Counted from the first letter of the stretch, positions 18,734 through 28,545 are shown. The stretch is 64,000 bases of DNA from an uncultured delta proteobacterium (GCA_903881505.1 CAIRTM010000077.1:1-64000), one strand, 5' to 3'. Notes: generated from the letters alone by a model not told the origin. Numbers and translations: made by a program.

Positions 18734-20233
18734 TCAGCTGTCACGGCTGTTCTCCTGCTGCGCAGCGGCACCTGTGCGCCGGCGCACCGCCTGCACGCCC
18801 ACGGCCAGGCTTATGACCATGAAGGGTATGGCGGGGGTATTAAACCGCGGCAGGCTGTTCGTCAGCAGGGCGTTGAGCACGAGAAGACACAACGGAGCCG
18901 CAGCAAACGCGACCAGTTCGCCCTGTTGTTTGAGCGCGGCATACAGGCACACGCAGACAAAGGCCGCATATGCGGCCGCGCCGAAAGCCGTCCAGAAGCC
19001 GCCGCCGTAAAAACACCACATTCCGCGCCAGGCAAGCGGCAGGCTCGCCGCCATATGCCGGAAGGGGTGCCGGGCGATCATCTCCAGCGCTTCTTTGCGC
19101 AGGTATGCATCGGCGGCATGCGCTGCATTGGGGCGGCCAGCCTGCTCGAAATAGTGCTGCATCCGCACGCGCTGCGCTCGCGCAACGGCATAAAATGAAA
19201 CCGCATCTTCAGTCCTTCCCTGCCGCTGCGCGACAGTGTCGTCTCCGGCAAAGCCTGCGTCGGCCGAGCAGTTCAGCCGGGCGGCCCTGCCGCCGCGTTC
19301 ATACTCAAGGGAGCTCACATGCAGCGGCGTACCGCGCACAAGCCGCCTGTATGCGCCGGGCCCCCAGCTGTGAAAGGCGGCCCGGTACTCAAACGCGTCC
19401 ATCCGGTTTATCAGGGCGCGCGTATACAGGGCCAGCCCTCCCCTGTCCGATATTTGCACGCTTCCGAAATGAACGGCATTGCGGATAAGCCAGGGGCCGG
19501 CGGTGAGCAGCACGCCGATACACATCAGGCCCGCGTATTTCATGAGCCGTGCCGGCGCCGCCGTTGTGCGCATCGCGGCCGCGACGGCGGCGCCTGCAAT
19601 CATCAGGGGCGCGGCATACAAAAATATCGCCTTGGTGAGCGCCAGGCCGCCCAGCGCCGCACCGGCGCAGAGCGATGTCCATGGCGAGGGCCGGGTCGCA
19701 AAAACCCCGAAACACAACGCGCAGGCAAGCATGCACGCCGAGGCAGCCATTTCGGTAGTGAGCCTGTCGATGTTCGCGGGGTCCCGCAAAAAGCATGCGA
19801 ACACAAGAACCATCACGACAAGCGCTGCAGGGCCGCTGCGGCTGAGGCGGTACGCCAGCGCCGCACTTGCGCACAGCACCGCAAACGACCACAGCAGGTT
19901 GATTCTCTTGAGCGTGCGGCTGTCAAAGCCGCGCCCGGCGCAGTCGCCGTCGATGCAGGCCCCTCCCTCGCCGAGCAGGCCCATATAGGCCGCGGTTACA
20001 AGCACCGGCAGCGGCTCGCGGTAATTATCCGGCACGGGCTTCGCGCCCGATGGCCCGCTTTTTGAAAACACGCCCCATGCATACAGATTCCAGGCCGACT
20101 GCAGGTTCTGCCGTGCATCGCTCCGGTTGGGCGCGTCGGTAATGCGCCTGTCGAGCTCAGCGCACAGCAGCGCCGCCGCTGCCGCCGCCAGCAGGCACGC
20201 AATCATCCTGCGGGTTCTGTTCTGTGCCGCCAC
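18734..20233 (-). CDS. GT39/ArnT-like polytopic membrane glycosyltransferase, paralog of 14891-16402
   Basis: SDARQNLQSAWNLYAWGVFS, PDNYREP, WGPGAYRRLVRGT, AWRGMWCFYGGG all matched in the neighbour. Confidence 0.7.
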   Translation of the reverse strand: MAAQNRTRRMIACLLAAAAAALLCAELDRRITDAPNRSDARQNLQSAWNLYAWGVFSKSGPSGAKPVPDNYREPLPVLVTAAYMGLLGEGGACIDGDCAGRGFDSRTLKRINLLWSFAVLCASAALAYRLSRSGPAALVVMVLVFACFLRDPANIDRLTTEMAASACMLACALCFGVFATRPSPWTSLCAGAALGGLALTKAIFLYAAPLMIAGAAVAAAMRTTAAPARLMKYAGLMCIGVLLTAGPWLIRNAVHFGSVQISDRGGLALYTRALINRMDAFEYRAAFHSWGPGAYRRLVRGTPLHVSSLEYERGGRAARLNCSADAGFAGDDTVAQRQGRTEDAVSFYAVARAQRVRMQHYFEQAGRPNAAHAADAYLRKEALEMIARHPFRHMAASLPLAWRGMWCFYGGGFWTAFGAAAYAAFVCVCLYAALKQQGELVAFAAAPLCLLVLNALLTNSLPRFNTPAIPFMVISLAVGVQAVRRRTGAAAQQENSRDS

Positions 20234-20260
20234 GGGCGCGTCCTCACACGTCTGCAGGTT

Positions 20261-21460
20261 TTACACACTGGCATCTTCAAACCTCAGGCGCAAAAAATTA
20301 TCGATCGCCGCTTCAGGCCGCATGCGCGCAAAAACCGTCGAGCGGCTGATGGCGCTGACATTGAAAACGCTGTGACCGCGCCATGCCCTGAGTATCGCAG
20401 CGGCCAGGTCTTCGGCAGAGCCATTCGCCGCCAGAAGGCCGGTGGCCTGATCCTGCACCAGTTCATCGATGCTGGAACCATACGTGCCGATCACCGGCAC
20501 ATCCAGCAGCAGGCTCTCAATGACCGTATTGGGCAGATTATCGACACGCGAAGGCAGCACCGCGGCAACGGCTTTCCGCACCACGGCGTACAGCACTGCC
20601 TTTTCCTGGGCGCCGATGAGCGTAATTCTTGATGCCTGCGGTCCGAACAGCCGGGCACACTCCTGCTGCGTTGCAGCGTCGGCGAATGTCCCGCACCAGA
20701 CCATGCTGAAATCCGGCGCCTGCTGCCAGACGATCGGCAGCGCATGTGCCAGAACCAGGGAACCCTTGCGGGGCGCAAACGAGCCGAAGTGTATCATAAA
20801 CCTGCCGGGCAGGCTGAACGGCAGTACAGCGGCCGGCTGCGCATCGAGAAAAGCAGGCGGGCGCAGCACGTCCGTGTGTATGCCCCACTGATTGGTGAAT
20901 TCCCGGGCCAGAAAGCTGCTCGGGGCGTAGACGCGGTCGGCCCGTTTGGCCGCGGTCTTCTCCAGAAAACTCATCAGCCTGAAGCCCGCGCCCTTTTTCC
21001 CGTCAGCCGCAAACCACAGGTCGCGCTTGGAGCTCATGCGCATCACATGCGGCCGCTCCGTTCTCCTGCGCACCAGCAGCCCGCAGCAGCCGCAATTGGT
21101 GCTCTGCACAATGTCAAAACAAGCCTGCCGCTCACGCGCATCAAGCGCGCGGCTCAGATACCAGGCATTGTTGAGAGAGGCGGCCGGCCCTGACCACAGG
21201 TTCCCGAACAGGCGCACGAGCACCCAGTTGACCGCCTTGCGCATAAAGCTGTCAGCGGCGATTATTTTGACGCTGTGTACCAGTACCCCGTTGACGGTCG
21301 CGGTTCCGGCCGGGCCTGCCGAGGCCACGAACACTTCGACCGCGTGCCCGGCTTCGCACAGCGCGCGCGTTATCCGGCCAAGATACGTGCCCAGACCGCC
21401 CGAGGTGCCTGTTGCGGTTATAAACTCATTTGTTAAAAATGCGATACGCATGGTGTTCAC
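20261..21460 (-). CDS. Glycosyltransferase family 4
   Basis: TGTSGGLGTYLGRITRALCEAGHAVEVF; VLPSRVDNLPNTVIESLLLDVPVIGTYGSSIDELVQD. Confidence 0.92.
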   Translation of the reverse strand: MNTMRIAFLTNEFITATGTSGGLGTYLGRITRALCEAGHAVEVFVASAGPAGTATVNGVLVHSVKIIAADSFMRKAVNWVLVRLFGNLWSGPAASLNNAWYLSRALDARERQACFDIVQSTNCGCCGLLVRRRTERPHVMRMSSKRDLWFAADGKKGAGFRLMSFLEKTAAKRADRVYAPSSFLAREFTNQWGIHTDVLRPPAFLDAQPAAVLPFSLPGRFMIHFGSFAPRKGSLVLAHALPIVWQQAPDFSMVWCGTFADAATQQECARLFGPQASRITLIGAQEKAVLYAVVRKAVAAVLPSRVDNLPNTVIESLLLDVPVIGTYGSSIDELVQDQATGLLAANGSAEDLAAAILRAWRGHSVFNVSAISRSTVFARMRPEAAIDNFLRLRFEDASV

Positions 21461-22254
21461 GGTATGCGGGCGCCTGACGCGGTAAAAAGCTCGGCCGCCC
21501 GGGCGTTCAGTTCACGGCAGCAGTCCTCAAGCGGACCGTCGTTCTTGACATGCAGGACCGCGATACCCCGGACGGCCAGCTCGTGCGCGGCCGCGGCCAG
21601 GCAGGCCTCAAAATTGCGCTCCAGCTGCGCGCGCCGCGCCGCGTCCGCGTTTTTCAAGCGCGCGGGGAGTCGTCCCCGGGCGGCAAGCCGCGCCGCGCGG
21701 CTCTGCGCCGGCGCATCAACGCAGATGACCGCGTCCGGCGCGGGGACTGCGGCGATATAGGCCCGCACCTTATCCGGATCAGCGGCGCCCGCGCAATAGC
21801 CGAACATCGACAGCGCCCTGCTGCAGAAACCCTCGTCCAGCACCAGCGCCTCGTCCTGTTTCAGCATTTCCGCGGCCAGCTCATAGCCGCTAAACAGGCG
21901 TACCAGCCACGTGACGAGCAGGACGCTGTCCTGAAACTGCTCCGGACGGCGCAGTATGGCGCCGAGCGTGCGCACCAGCCCGCCGTGATCATCAAGGAAC
22001 CTGTCCAGCGCTTCACAGGAAAAACGCGGCCGGGCATACACCGCATGCAGCCAGCGTTTGCCGCGCGCATACGAACAGTACGCAAGCGGGCGGCGCAGGT
22101 CATACCAGCGCGAACGCCGTCGCAGCGCGACATACAATGCCTCCTCTGCCTCAAAGGCCTTACAACCCAGGCTGCGCGCATAGCGGCACAGCTCGCGTGC
22201 CAGTGTGGTTTTACCGGCGCCCGGCAACCCGAGAAACTCGACATGCGTCTTCAC
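21457..22254 (-). CDS. P-loop NTPase, nucleoside/adenylate-kinase-like
   Basis: VEFLGLPGAGKTTLARELCRYARSLG Walker A; LVLDEGFCSRAL Walker B-like; DAVICVDAPAQSRAARLAARGR lid-like. Confidence 0.75.
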   Translation of the reverse strand: MKTHVEFLGLPGAGKTTLARELCRYARSLGCKAFEAEEALYVALRRRSRWYDLRRPLAYCSYARGKRWLHAVYARPRFSCEALDRFLDDHGGLVRTLGAILRRPEQFQDSVLLVTWLVRLFSGYELAAEMLKQDEALVLDEGFCSRALSMFGYCAGAADPDKVRAYIAAVPAPDAVICVDAPAQSRAARLAARGRLPARLKNADAARRAQLERNFEACLAAAAHELAVRGIAVLHVKNDGPLEDCCRELNARAAELFTASGARIP

Positions 22255-23693
22255 AGCATCTCCCAGACAGCGGTTTTGACCGCGAGCGCCACGGACGCGT
22301 ACGGGCCTTCGGCGTCAACAGTCACAGCCGTCGCATCGGCCCTGATGCTGTTGACTGCGCACACCTTCTCTTGCAGCCGTCTCAGTGATGCGGCAGGTTT
22401 GCGTGCGTTCAAAACCTCGGCTGCGGCCTGCAGTACAATCATACGATCCGGCGGTGCAAGGCGGGCATAGAAAAAACGCTCGAGGCGGGCAAGCAGGCCC
22501 CCCGGCTGTTTCTGCAGCCGCGCTCCGTCCATGGGCTCTTCCATGGCATTGAATTGCCGCAGGGGAAAGCGCTCACCGATGACAACACATCCTTTGCTCC
22601 TGAACGACTGCGCGCTCCGGCTCTGCGCATAGCGCTGCCGGGCCACATACGCCCACAGCAGTGCGTCCAGGGTCCGCGAGCAGAACCCGAAAAAACGCGC
22701 CGCCGGACCGATCCCGCGGCGTATGCAGTTTGCAGAGAGCATATCGGCCCTTTGCCGGGCTTTCGTAAAAAAAATGTACGGCCCCGCTGATTTCGGTATG
22801 CCGAAATACAGCACTCTCACCTCCAGCTTCCAGCCGAGCCATGCGGCAAGGTCGCGCGCCAGCGTGGTCTTGCCCGAGCCGTCGGCCCCGACAAGCGCAA
22901 AAAAAACGCCCCGGTCCGGGAGCGTTTTCTTTTTCTGACCATGCCCGCGCACGTTTTTCAGGCGCGCTGCCGCCGTAAAGCGGGCACGGTTCACCACGGA
23001 TGCTGTACAGCAGTTTTTCAGGCTGCGCGTCAGCCGTACTTTAAAACCCAGAAAGTATGCAGGCGTGACCCGGCCGGCGCTGTAGCGCCGGAAAAAACCG
23101 GCCATCAGGCGCTCGTCCAGCCGCAGCCCGGAGGCCTGCAGATGCCGGCCGATATTCTCCGCATCCACACGCCCAAGCAGCCAGTCGAACTCCGCCCTGG
23201 CGGCAGCGGGAATCACTTCGCGGTACGGCCGCAGCAATGCTTTCGCCAGGTCCCGGAAGCGGGCCTTCAAGGCCGTGCGCACGGCCAGCACGATCAGTTC
23301 GCGGGCGTACGCGGGGATCGCGACATCAAACAGCGTCACGCATTCCGACAACAGCCACTGCTCTATTGGCAGATGATAGTTCTTCGGCCTGCCGCCGGTA
23401 ATAATCCTGAAATGCAGGTGGATATGGCCGAGCCTGCCCGTTGCGCCGTCAAAAACCAGCCAGTCCTCGATGCCGGGATACCGCGATGAGGGCTGCGGAA
23501 CAACCTGCTTGCAGCCGGCCTGCCGCAATATACTCCTGCACGCATCGGCCTGGGCGCCGTCAACCAGGATATCAAGATCGGTTTCCCCGGCAAGCGCTTC
23601 GCCGAGGTGCTGGTTGCTTTTCCAGTGGCAGTACCGTATCGGGTGGCGGTTCAGGGCGGCAACCAGCTCTGCAACGGCGCGTACGTGGCTCAT
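22251..23693 (-). CDS. Nucleotidyltransferase-fold domain fused to thymidylate-kinase-like P-loop domain
   Basis: N-terminal RYCHWKSNQHLGEALAGETDLDILVDG (NTase motif) and C-terminal FFALVGADGSGKTTLARDLAAWLG (Walker A). Confidence 0.75.
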   Translation of the reverse strand: MSHVRAVAELVAALNRHPIRYCHWKSNQHLGEALAGETDLDILVDGAQADACRSILRQAGCKQVVPQPSSRYPGIEDWLVFDGATGRLGHIHLHFRIITGGRPKNYHLPIEQWLLSECVTLFDVAIPAYARELIVLAVRTALKARFRDLAKALLRPYREVIPAAARAEFDWLLGRVDAENIGRHLQASGLRLDERLMAGFFRRYSAGRVTPAYFLGFKVRLTRSLKNCCTASVVNRARFTAAARLKNVRGHGQKKKTLPDRGVFFALVGADGSGKTTLARDLAAWLGWKLEVRVLYFGIPKSAGPYIFFTKARQRADMLSANCIRRGIGPAARFFGFCSRTLDALLWAYVARQRYAQSRSAQSFRSKGCVVIGERFPLRQFNAMEEPMDGARLQKQPGGLLARLERFFYARLAPPDRMIVLQAAAEVLNARKPAASLRRLQEKVCAVNSIRADATAVTVDAEGPYASVALAVKTAVWEML

Positions 23694-24850
23694 GACCGTG
23701 CCGCCCTCACGAAAGAAAGATAGCGTTCGGCGCGCAGCTGCCATGCATACTGCGCCGCGTCGCTGCGCGCCCGGGCTGCCATCGCCGCCGCCGCGCCGGG
23801 ATTGTCAAGCGCCCATTGCAGGCCGCGAGCCAGGCATTCGGCGCTGTCGGCTTCAACCAGCACGGCATTGTGGTCATGCCGCAGCACCTCGCGGACAACC
23901 GGGAAATCAGCCGCAATAATGGTTTTCCCCGCGGCCAGGTAGTCAAACATTTTCATGGGCGACATATACGCATGCGCGGATGCGCTGGTATAGGGCATCA
24001 GCACGATGTCGGCAGCCGCCAGCCAGCCCGGCAGCGCCGTAGCGGGAATATGGCCGGTAAAGCGCATGTTGCGCAGGCTGTTCCGGGCCGCCATGGCGCG
24101 GTACGGTTCCATATCATCAGGACTGCCGCCGATGATGAGAAAAAAAATATCCCTGAAGCGCTCGGCACAATACATAATATGTTCAATGCCCCGGCCCGGA
24201 TACAGGCTTCCGCTGAAACAGACGATTGCTCCGGCAGCGGGCAGCCCGAGCCGCTCGCGCAGGTCCTGCCGGGCCGGCAACCCCTCATGGCGCTGCGGAT
24301 CCGCACCGTTGGGCAGTACCGCGATCCTGCTTTCCGGCACTCCGGCCTCAGCAAAAGATTTCCGGCCCGCCTGCGTTGTAGTAACGACCCTGCCCCGGCA
24401 CCGTGGTCTGTTCATGGTCTCGATAAAACGCGGGAAAAGACGGCTGCCGGAAGGCTTTAAAAAATTATGGCATTCGAAGACGAATGGCGTGCCGAACCGG
24501 GCGGCCGTCAGCGCCAGCTCAATCTGCCGGGCGTTGATCATGCGGGCGCCCGCCAGCACCGCGCCGCACAGCGCCAGAAAGGCGTATCCGTTTCTGCGTA
24601 TCGCAGCGGGGCAGCGCTTGAAGGGATCGTAAAGGTAGCGTATGGAAAAATTTGGGGGCAGCCCGTAAAAATCCCACAGTGTGCCCGCGCAGCCCAGCTC
24701 ATCGAGACTCAGGGCCTGGCCCCTTGGAATGATCAGGTCAACTGCTGCTCCCCGGGAGGCCAGGGCGCAGCACATGTTCATGACACAGACCGCATCAGCA
24801 GAGCGCGACGGGATGGAACCGGTGCATGTCAGATATGCGATTTTATACAT
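23690..24850 (-). CDS. Glycosyltransferase family 4
   Basis: IPSRSADAVCVMNMCCALASRGAAVDLI; VLPNGADPQRH; ICFSGSLYPGRGIEHI; MSPMKMFDYLAAGKTIIAADFPVVREVL. Confidence 0.9.
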   Translation of the reverse strand: MYKIAYLTCTGSIPSRSADAVCVMNMCCALASRGAAVDLIIPRGQALSLDELGCAGTLWDFYGLPPNFSIRYLYDPFKRCPAAIRRNGYAFLALCGAVLAGARMINARQIELALTAARFGTPFVFECHNFLKPSGSRLFPRFIETMNRPRCRGRVVTTTQAGRKSFAEAGVPESRIAVLPNGADPQRHEGLPARQDLRERLGLPAAGAIVCFSGSLYPGRGIEHIMYCAERFRDIFFLIIGGSPDDMEPYRAMAARNSLRNMRFTGHIPATALPGWLAAADIVLMPYTSASAHAYMSPMKMFDYLAAGKTIIAADFPVVREVLRHDHNAVLVEADSAECLARGLQWALDNPGAAAAMAARARSDAAQYAWQLRAERYLSFVRAARS

Positions 24851-25796
24851 CTGCTTTTTCCGCATCACGCGCAGAAGGCCCCCTGTATTCATCCCATCTG
24901 ATGCGCCATCCCAGCAGGGCCATCATATTGGCAAGCGCCGCGACCATATCGCTGAGCGCGCGTGCAACGCTGCTGAAGCCGTGCACGGGGCTCACCGGAA
25001 GGATGAGCACCCCGGTGATGATTTTTTTCAATAACCCGAAAAACAGCGCGATTTTCTGCGACGCCGCCAGCTCGGCATAGCCGGGCTTGAGATTGCTCTT
25101 TCTGAACCTGCTCTTGAGCAGATAGGAAAGGCACATCCGTTCCCGGGCCAGCACCTCGAAGACGGGCGCGTCCGCAGTCCACATGATGACAGCGCCCTGC
25201 CGGGCCGCCCGGTAAAAAAAATCCGTGTCAGAGCCGCCCGCCGCGCCAAAGCCCTCATCAAAACGAAGGCCCCTCTGCACGGCAAGCGTGTGAAGGTTAA
25301 AGAGCACGTTGCCGGTTGCGGCCGTGCGCAGCGGTGTTCCGGCCGCGCGCCGGGCGTTTTGAAAAAAATTCCCCTCGATGATCCAGCGCGGCGTTCCCGG
25401 CGGATAGACGGTTTCAACATAACCGGCCATGACATCGGCACCCGAGCCGATATAGCGGTCCCAGAGCGTGGCCAGCCAGCCGGGGCTGACATACTCATCA
25501 TCGTCGATAAACGCCAGATCGGTGATGCCGATCTTCACGGCCCGCTCTATCACATTGTTGCGGGCAAAGGGAATGCCCCGGCGCGGCTCCACGCCGTAAT
25601 GCACGGCACAGCCCGCAGCTGCGCTGAACCTCTCTGCAACCGGGCGCGCCGAGCCGGCCGGGTCGTTGTCGGCGATAATCACGCAGACATCGACAGCGGC
25701 CGGGCGCTCCAGCTGCGCCAGGCTCTGCAGGCAGCGCCAAAGCTGCTCAGGCCGCCGGCAGGTACAGACGCCGACGGCAAGGTTTCTGGCTCCCAT
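24843..25796 (-). CDS. Glycosyltransferase family 2
   Basis: MGARNLAVGVCTCRRPEQLWRCLQSLAQLERPAAVDVCVIIADNDP; FIDDDEYVSPGWL; the ORF-track N-terminal extension is out-of-frame readthrough over the next gene. Confidence 0.87.
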   Translation of the reverse strand: MGARNLAVGVCTCRRPEQLWRCLQSLAQLERPAAVDVCVIIADNDPAGSARPVAERFSAAAGCAVHYGVEPRRGIPFARNNVIERAVKIGITDLAFIDDDEYVSPGWLATLWDRYIGSGADVMAGYVETVYPPGTPRWIIEGNFFQNARRAAGTPLRTAATGNVLFNLHTLAVQRGLRFDEGFGAAGGSDTDFFYRAARQGAVIMWTADAPVFEVLARERMCLSYLLKSRFRKSNLKPGYAELAASQKIALFFGLLKKIITGVLILPVSPVHGFSSVARALSDMVAALANMMALLGWRIRWDEYRGPSARDAEKADV

Positions 25797-25825
25797 ATGT
25801 TCACACCGCGTCAACGGCAGCGACC

Positions 25826-26914
25826 TCAGCGGTCTATCAGCGCGTTGAGAATTGAAATGTGCTTTTCCATTGAAAAATTCTCCTGCACGTGCCGCCGGCC
25901 CTGCCGCCCCAGCGACAGGGCGTAGTCCCGGTCGTCCAGCAGCCTGAGCATGGCATCGGCCATGCCGTCGACGTCGTGCTCGCCGACCAGCAGGCCGGTC
26001 TGCCCGTGCAGGACGGCATCCGGAATGCCGGCATGCTCGGTCGCAACGACCGGCAGGCCGGATGCAGCGGCCTCGAGCACGGCAACCGGCATGCCCTCCA
26101 TATCCCCGTCGTCGGCCGTTATCGAATGCTGAACAAAGCCGCGCGCTCTCTCGTATACGTTCTGCAGCGCGGGGGGATCGACTACACCCGGGAAGGAAAC
26201 GGCGTGTTCGCATCCCAGGTACCGGGCGATGTTTTTACAGGCATTCAGCAGCGGCCCCTCGCCCGCGAAATACAGCCGCGCGTCGGGGTGGGACTTCAAA
26301 ACCCTGGCGAACGCCAGCACGGTGTAATGCGGCGCTTTCTTGTTGACGAACCGGCCTGCGGCCGCGAACGTTTTTTCGCTGCAGCGCGGGTTCACCAGAA
26401 AAAACGCCTCCTGCGGTCCGTACGGGGCATAGGTGATCTTTTCCCTGGCGGCCCCGAGTTCAACCAGCGCGCCGATCATGGGCCGTGACACCGCGACGAT
26501 CGACTCGGCATAATCGAACATCCGGGCGTACTGTTCACGCCAGCGTTCCACGACCCTGCGGACCGATATGTCATAGCCGTGGAAGTGCACGATCAGCGGC
26601 AGGCCTGCCTTCCGGCAGGCGTTCAGGACGGCCGCCCCGGTCGGCCCGTATTCGGCGAACACCTTGTCCACCCGGTTGCGCCTGAAGGAGCGCAGCAGCG
26701 CATCCTCCTGCAGGGTCGTGCCCGCTGAAGGGCGCAGCCTCTTCAGGAGTGCGTCCATGCGGCCGGGCTGAAGAGGCGCCTGTCCTTCACAGCAGCCCGG
26801 CAGGGCGCCGCCGTAATAATACACGACACGGGCTCCCAGCAGCCGCCGGTGCGCCAGGATAAAGGTTTCGCTGGCGGCCGACTTATTGGGCGATATGAGG
26901 GCGATTGTCTTCAT
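25826..26914 (-). CDS. Glycosyltransferase family 4
   Basis: LIVHFHGYDIS; FAAAGRFVNKKAPHYTVLAFARVLKSHPDARLYFAGEGPLLN; EGMPVAVLEAAASGLPVVATEHAGIPDAV. Confidence 0.93.
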   Translation of the reverse strand: MKTIALISPNKSAASETFILAHRRLLGARVVYYYGGALPGCCEGQAPLQPGRMDALLKRLRPSAGTTLQEDALLRSFRRNRVDKVFAEYGPTGAAVLNACRKAGLPLIVHFHGYDISVRRVVERWREQYARMFDYAESIVAVSRPMIGALVELGAAREKITYAPYGPQEAFFLVNPRCSEKTFAAAGRFVNKKAPHYTVLAFARVLKSHPDARLYFAGEGPLLNACKNIARYLGCEHAVSFPGVVDPPALQNVYERARGFVQHSITADDGDMEGMPVAVLEAAASGLPVVATEHAGIPDAVLHGQTGLLVGEHDVDGMADAMLRLLDDRDYALSLGRQGRRHVQENFSMEKHISILNALIDR

Positions 26915-26917
26915 CCC

Positions 26918-28525
26918 CTATTTCCTGGCAACGCCGTAAAGACCCGGCATCATAGTGTTTTTGCTGAATGCCCCGGGCCGGACATCACCCGCAAGCAGCC
27001 TCCGGATCACGGGCGTCAGTACCCATGAAAAAATTCTTCTCCTGGCTTTCGCCATGGGTTTCCGTCGGGCCCACAGTCCCAGCATCTGGGCCAGAGCCGC
27101 ATTCCAGCCGCCGGTCGGCCGCAGGACAATATCGCTGTAGCCTGACTGCGTCAAAATTTTTTCGAGCGCAAAGGGGGTGTACCGGAAGTAGTCGAAGGGA
27201 ACCTCATGCAGCGGCCACACATACGGAACCGTAAAAAAAAGCAGGCCGTTGTCCTTCAGGACCCGGTTCACCTCTCTCAGGGCGCGGTCGGGATTTACGA
27301 TGTGCTCCAGAACCTCCGTGGCCAACACGACATCAAAAGAGCTCTCCGCGAACGGCAGCGTTTCGCCGTTCCAGACGATATCGGGCCCGGGTCCGCCATA
27401 GTCAAGAGCCGCGGCGATATCCAGACCGATGTACTCTGTAACCCCTGCATACGCAAGAATATAGTTTTTATAGGGCATCCTGCCGCAGCCGTAATCAAGC
27501 AGGCGGCCGGAAAACAGGTTGCGGTTCTCCCGGATTGCGGCAAAAATTGCCGTCCGGTGAACGTACCTGTCAAGATTTCCCCCCGTCAGCTCCGGACGGG
27601 TGTAGGCATTCTCGTCAGGAACCGCCCGCATGCCGGCCGGCGGACTTGATTGTACAGGCGCACACACGGGCCCGGGCCCCGTGTGTGCGCCGTGGCGCCG
27701 CAGGCTTTCGCGGTACTCCTGCAGGAACGGCGCAAGCGGGGCGTCATCACCCCTGTCTATCCCCCTGATGGTGCTGTGCGTAAAATGTATGAATACCACG
27801 GAATAGACGCCATTAATCAGAACAGTGCCGTCGCGCTGCACGCGCCGGCATTCGAGCCGGTTCCAGTTGGCCACATTGCAGCCGCGGTGCCTGATGATTT
27901 TCACCCGGTCAAAATATACCGGCAGCAGGTTGAGGTGCGCCTGGTCGACAAACTGTCCCCGCGCGGCATTTTTTTCACATACATATAAACAGGCCGACGC
28001 CCACCATGCAAGCGCGGGCAGCGCATCCCTGGTAACGCCGACAAAGCCGCCGTTGTAAAGTCCGGACGTATACAGGGTGAAAAAATTCGTGCTGTCGGCC
28101 TGCGGGTCTGAAGAGCGCCAATGCGGCGTCAGGATAATGTCATGCGTCTCAAGTTCATCAAACAGGAAACTGTAGTCGTTAAAAAAATGTATGTCGTTAT
28201 CAACATAGATAAGCGCCTCAGCGTGCCCGCGCTCCAGCAGATGCTGTAAAAAAACAGGTTTCATGGCCCACCGGAAGGCGTCCATGGATACAGCGCGGTA
28301 TTTCTCGAGGATCTTCCGGCCCGTGCCGTTCATGCAAAGATCGTCGGTGCCGTACAGTCGGATGCCGTGCGAGCTTGTTATGCGGTCCGCGCCTGCACAT
28401 GCAGCGTCGCTGATAAAAACATTCAGGACGACGTCTGAATTAAAACGCATAAGTGAGTCATACAGCGCACACACATACGGCATATAATCCAGCGTGCTAA
28501 TCGTGCAAAAACTCATGGCATTCAT
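26918..28525 (-). CDS. Fusion: N-terminal nucleotide-diphospho-sugar transferase (GT8-like) and C-terminal class I SAM methyltransferase
   Basis: N-term FCTISTLDYMPYVCALYDSLMRFNSDVVLNVFISD, ALIYVDNDIHFF; C-term LLDYGCGRMPYKNYI, LPFAESSFDVVLATEVLEHIVNPDRALREVNRVLKDNGLLFFTVPY. Confidence 0.8.
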   Translation of the reverse strand: MNAMSFCTISTLDYMPYVCALYDSLMRFNSDVVLNVFISDAACAGADRITSSHGIRLYGTDDLCMNGTGRKILEKYRAVSMDAFRWAMKPVFLQHLLERGHAEALIYVDNDIHFFNDYSFLFDELETHDIILTPHWRSSDPQADSTNFFTLYTSGLYNGGFVGVTRDALPALAWWASACLYVCEKNAARGQFVDQAHLNLLPVYFDRVKIIRHRGCNVANWNRLECRRVQRDGTVLINGVYSVVFIHFTHSTIRGIDRGDDAPLAPFLQEYRESLRRHGAHTGPGPVCAPVQSSPPAGMRAVPDENAYTRPELTGGNLDRYVHRTAIFAAIRENRNLFSGRLLDYGCGRMPYKNYILAYAGVTEYIGLDIAAALDYGGPGPDIVWNGETLPFAESSFDVVLATEVLEHIVNPDRALREVNRVLKDNGLLFFTVPYVWPLHEVPFDYFRYTPFALEKILTQSGYSDIVLRPTGGWNAALAQMLGLWARRKPMAKARRRIFSWVLTPVIRRLLAGDVRPGAFSKNTMMPGLYGVARK

Positions 28526-28545
28526 CGCGTTCGGCTTTCCCGGAA

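Noticed and set aside
21550-22470. 306-aa plus-strand ORF opposite the P-loop kinase genes
   Set aside because: Shadow ORF with no motif; Walker A motifs are on the minus strand.
25797-26213. N-terminal extension of ORF 24843-26213
   Set aside because: Overlaps the GT4 gene 25826-26914 in another frame; low-complexity Arg/Ala sequence. The real GT2 starts at MGARNLAVGVCTC (25796).
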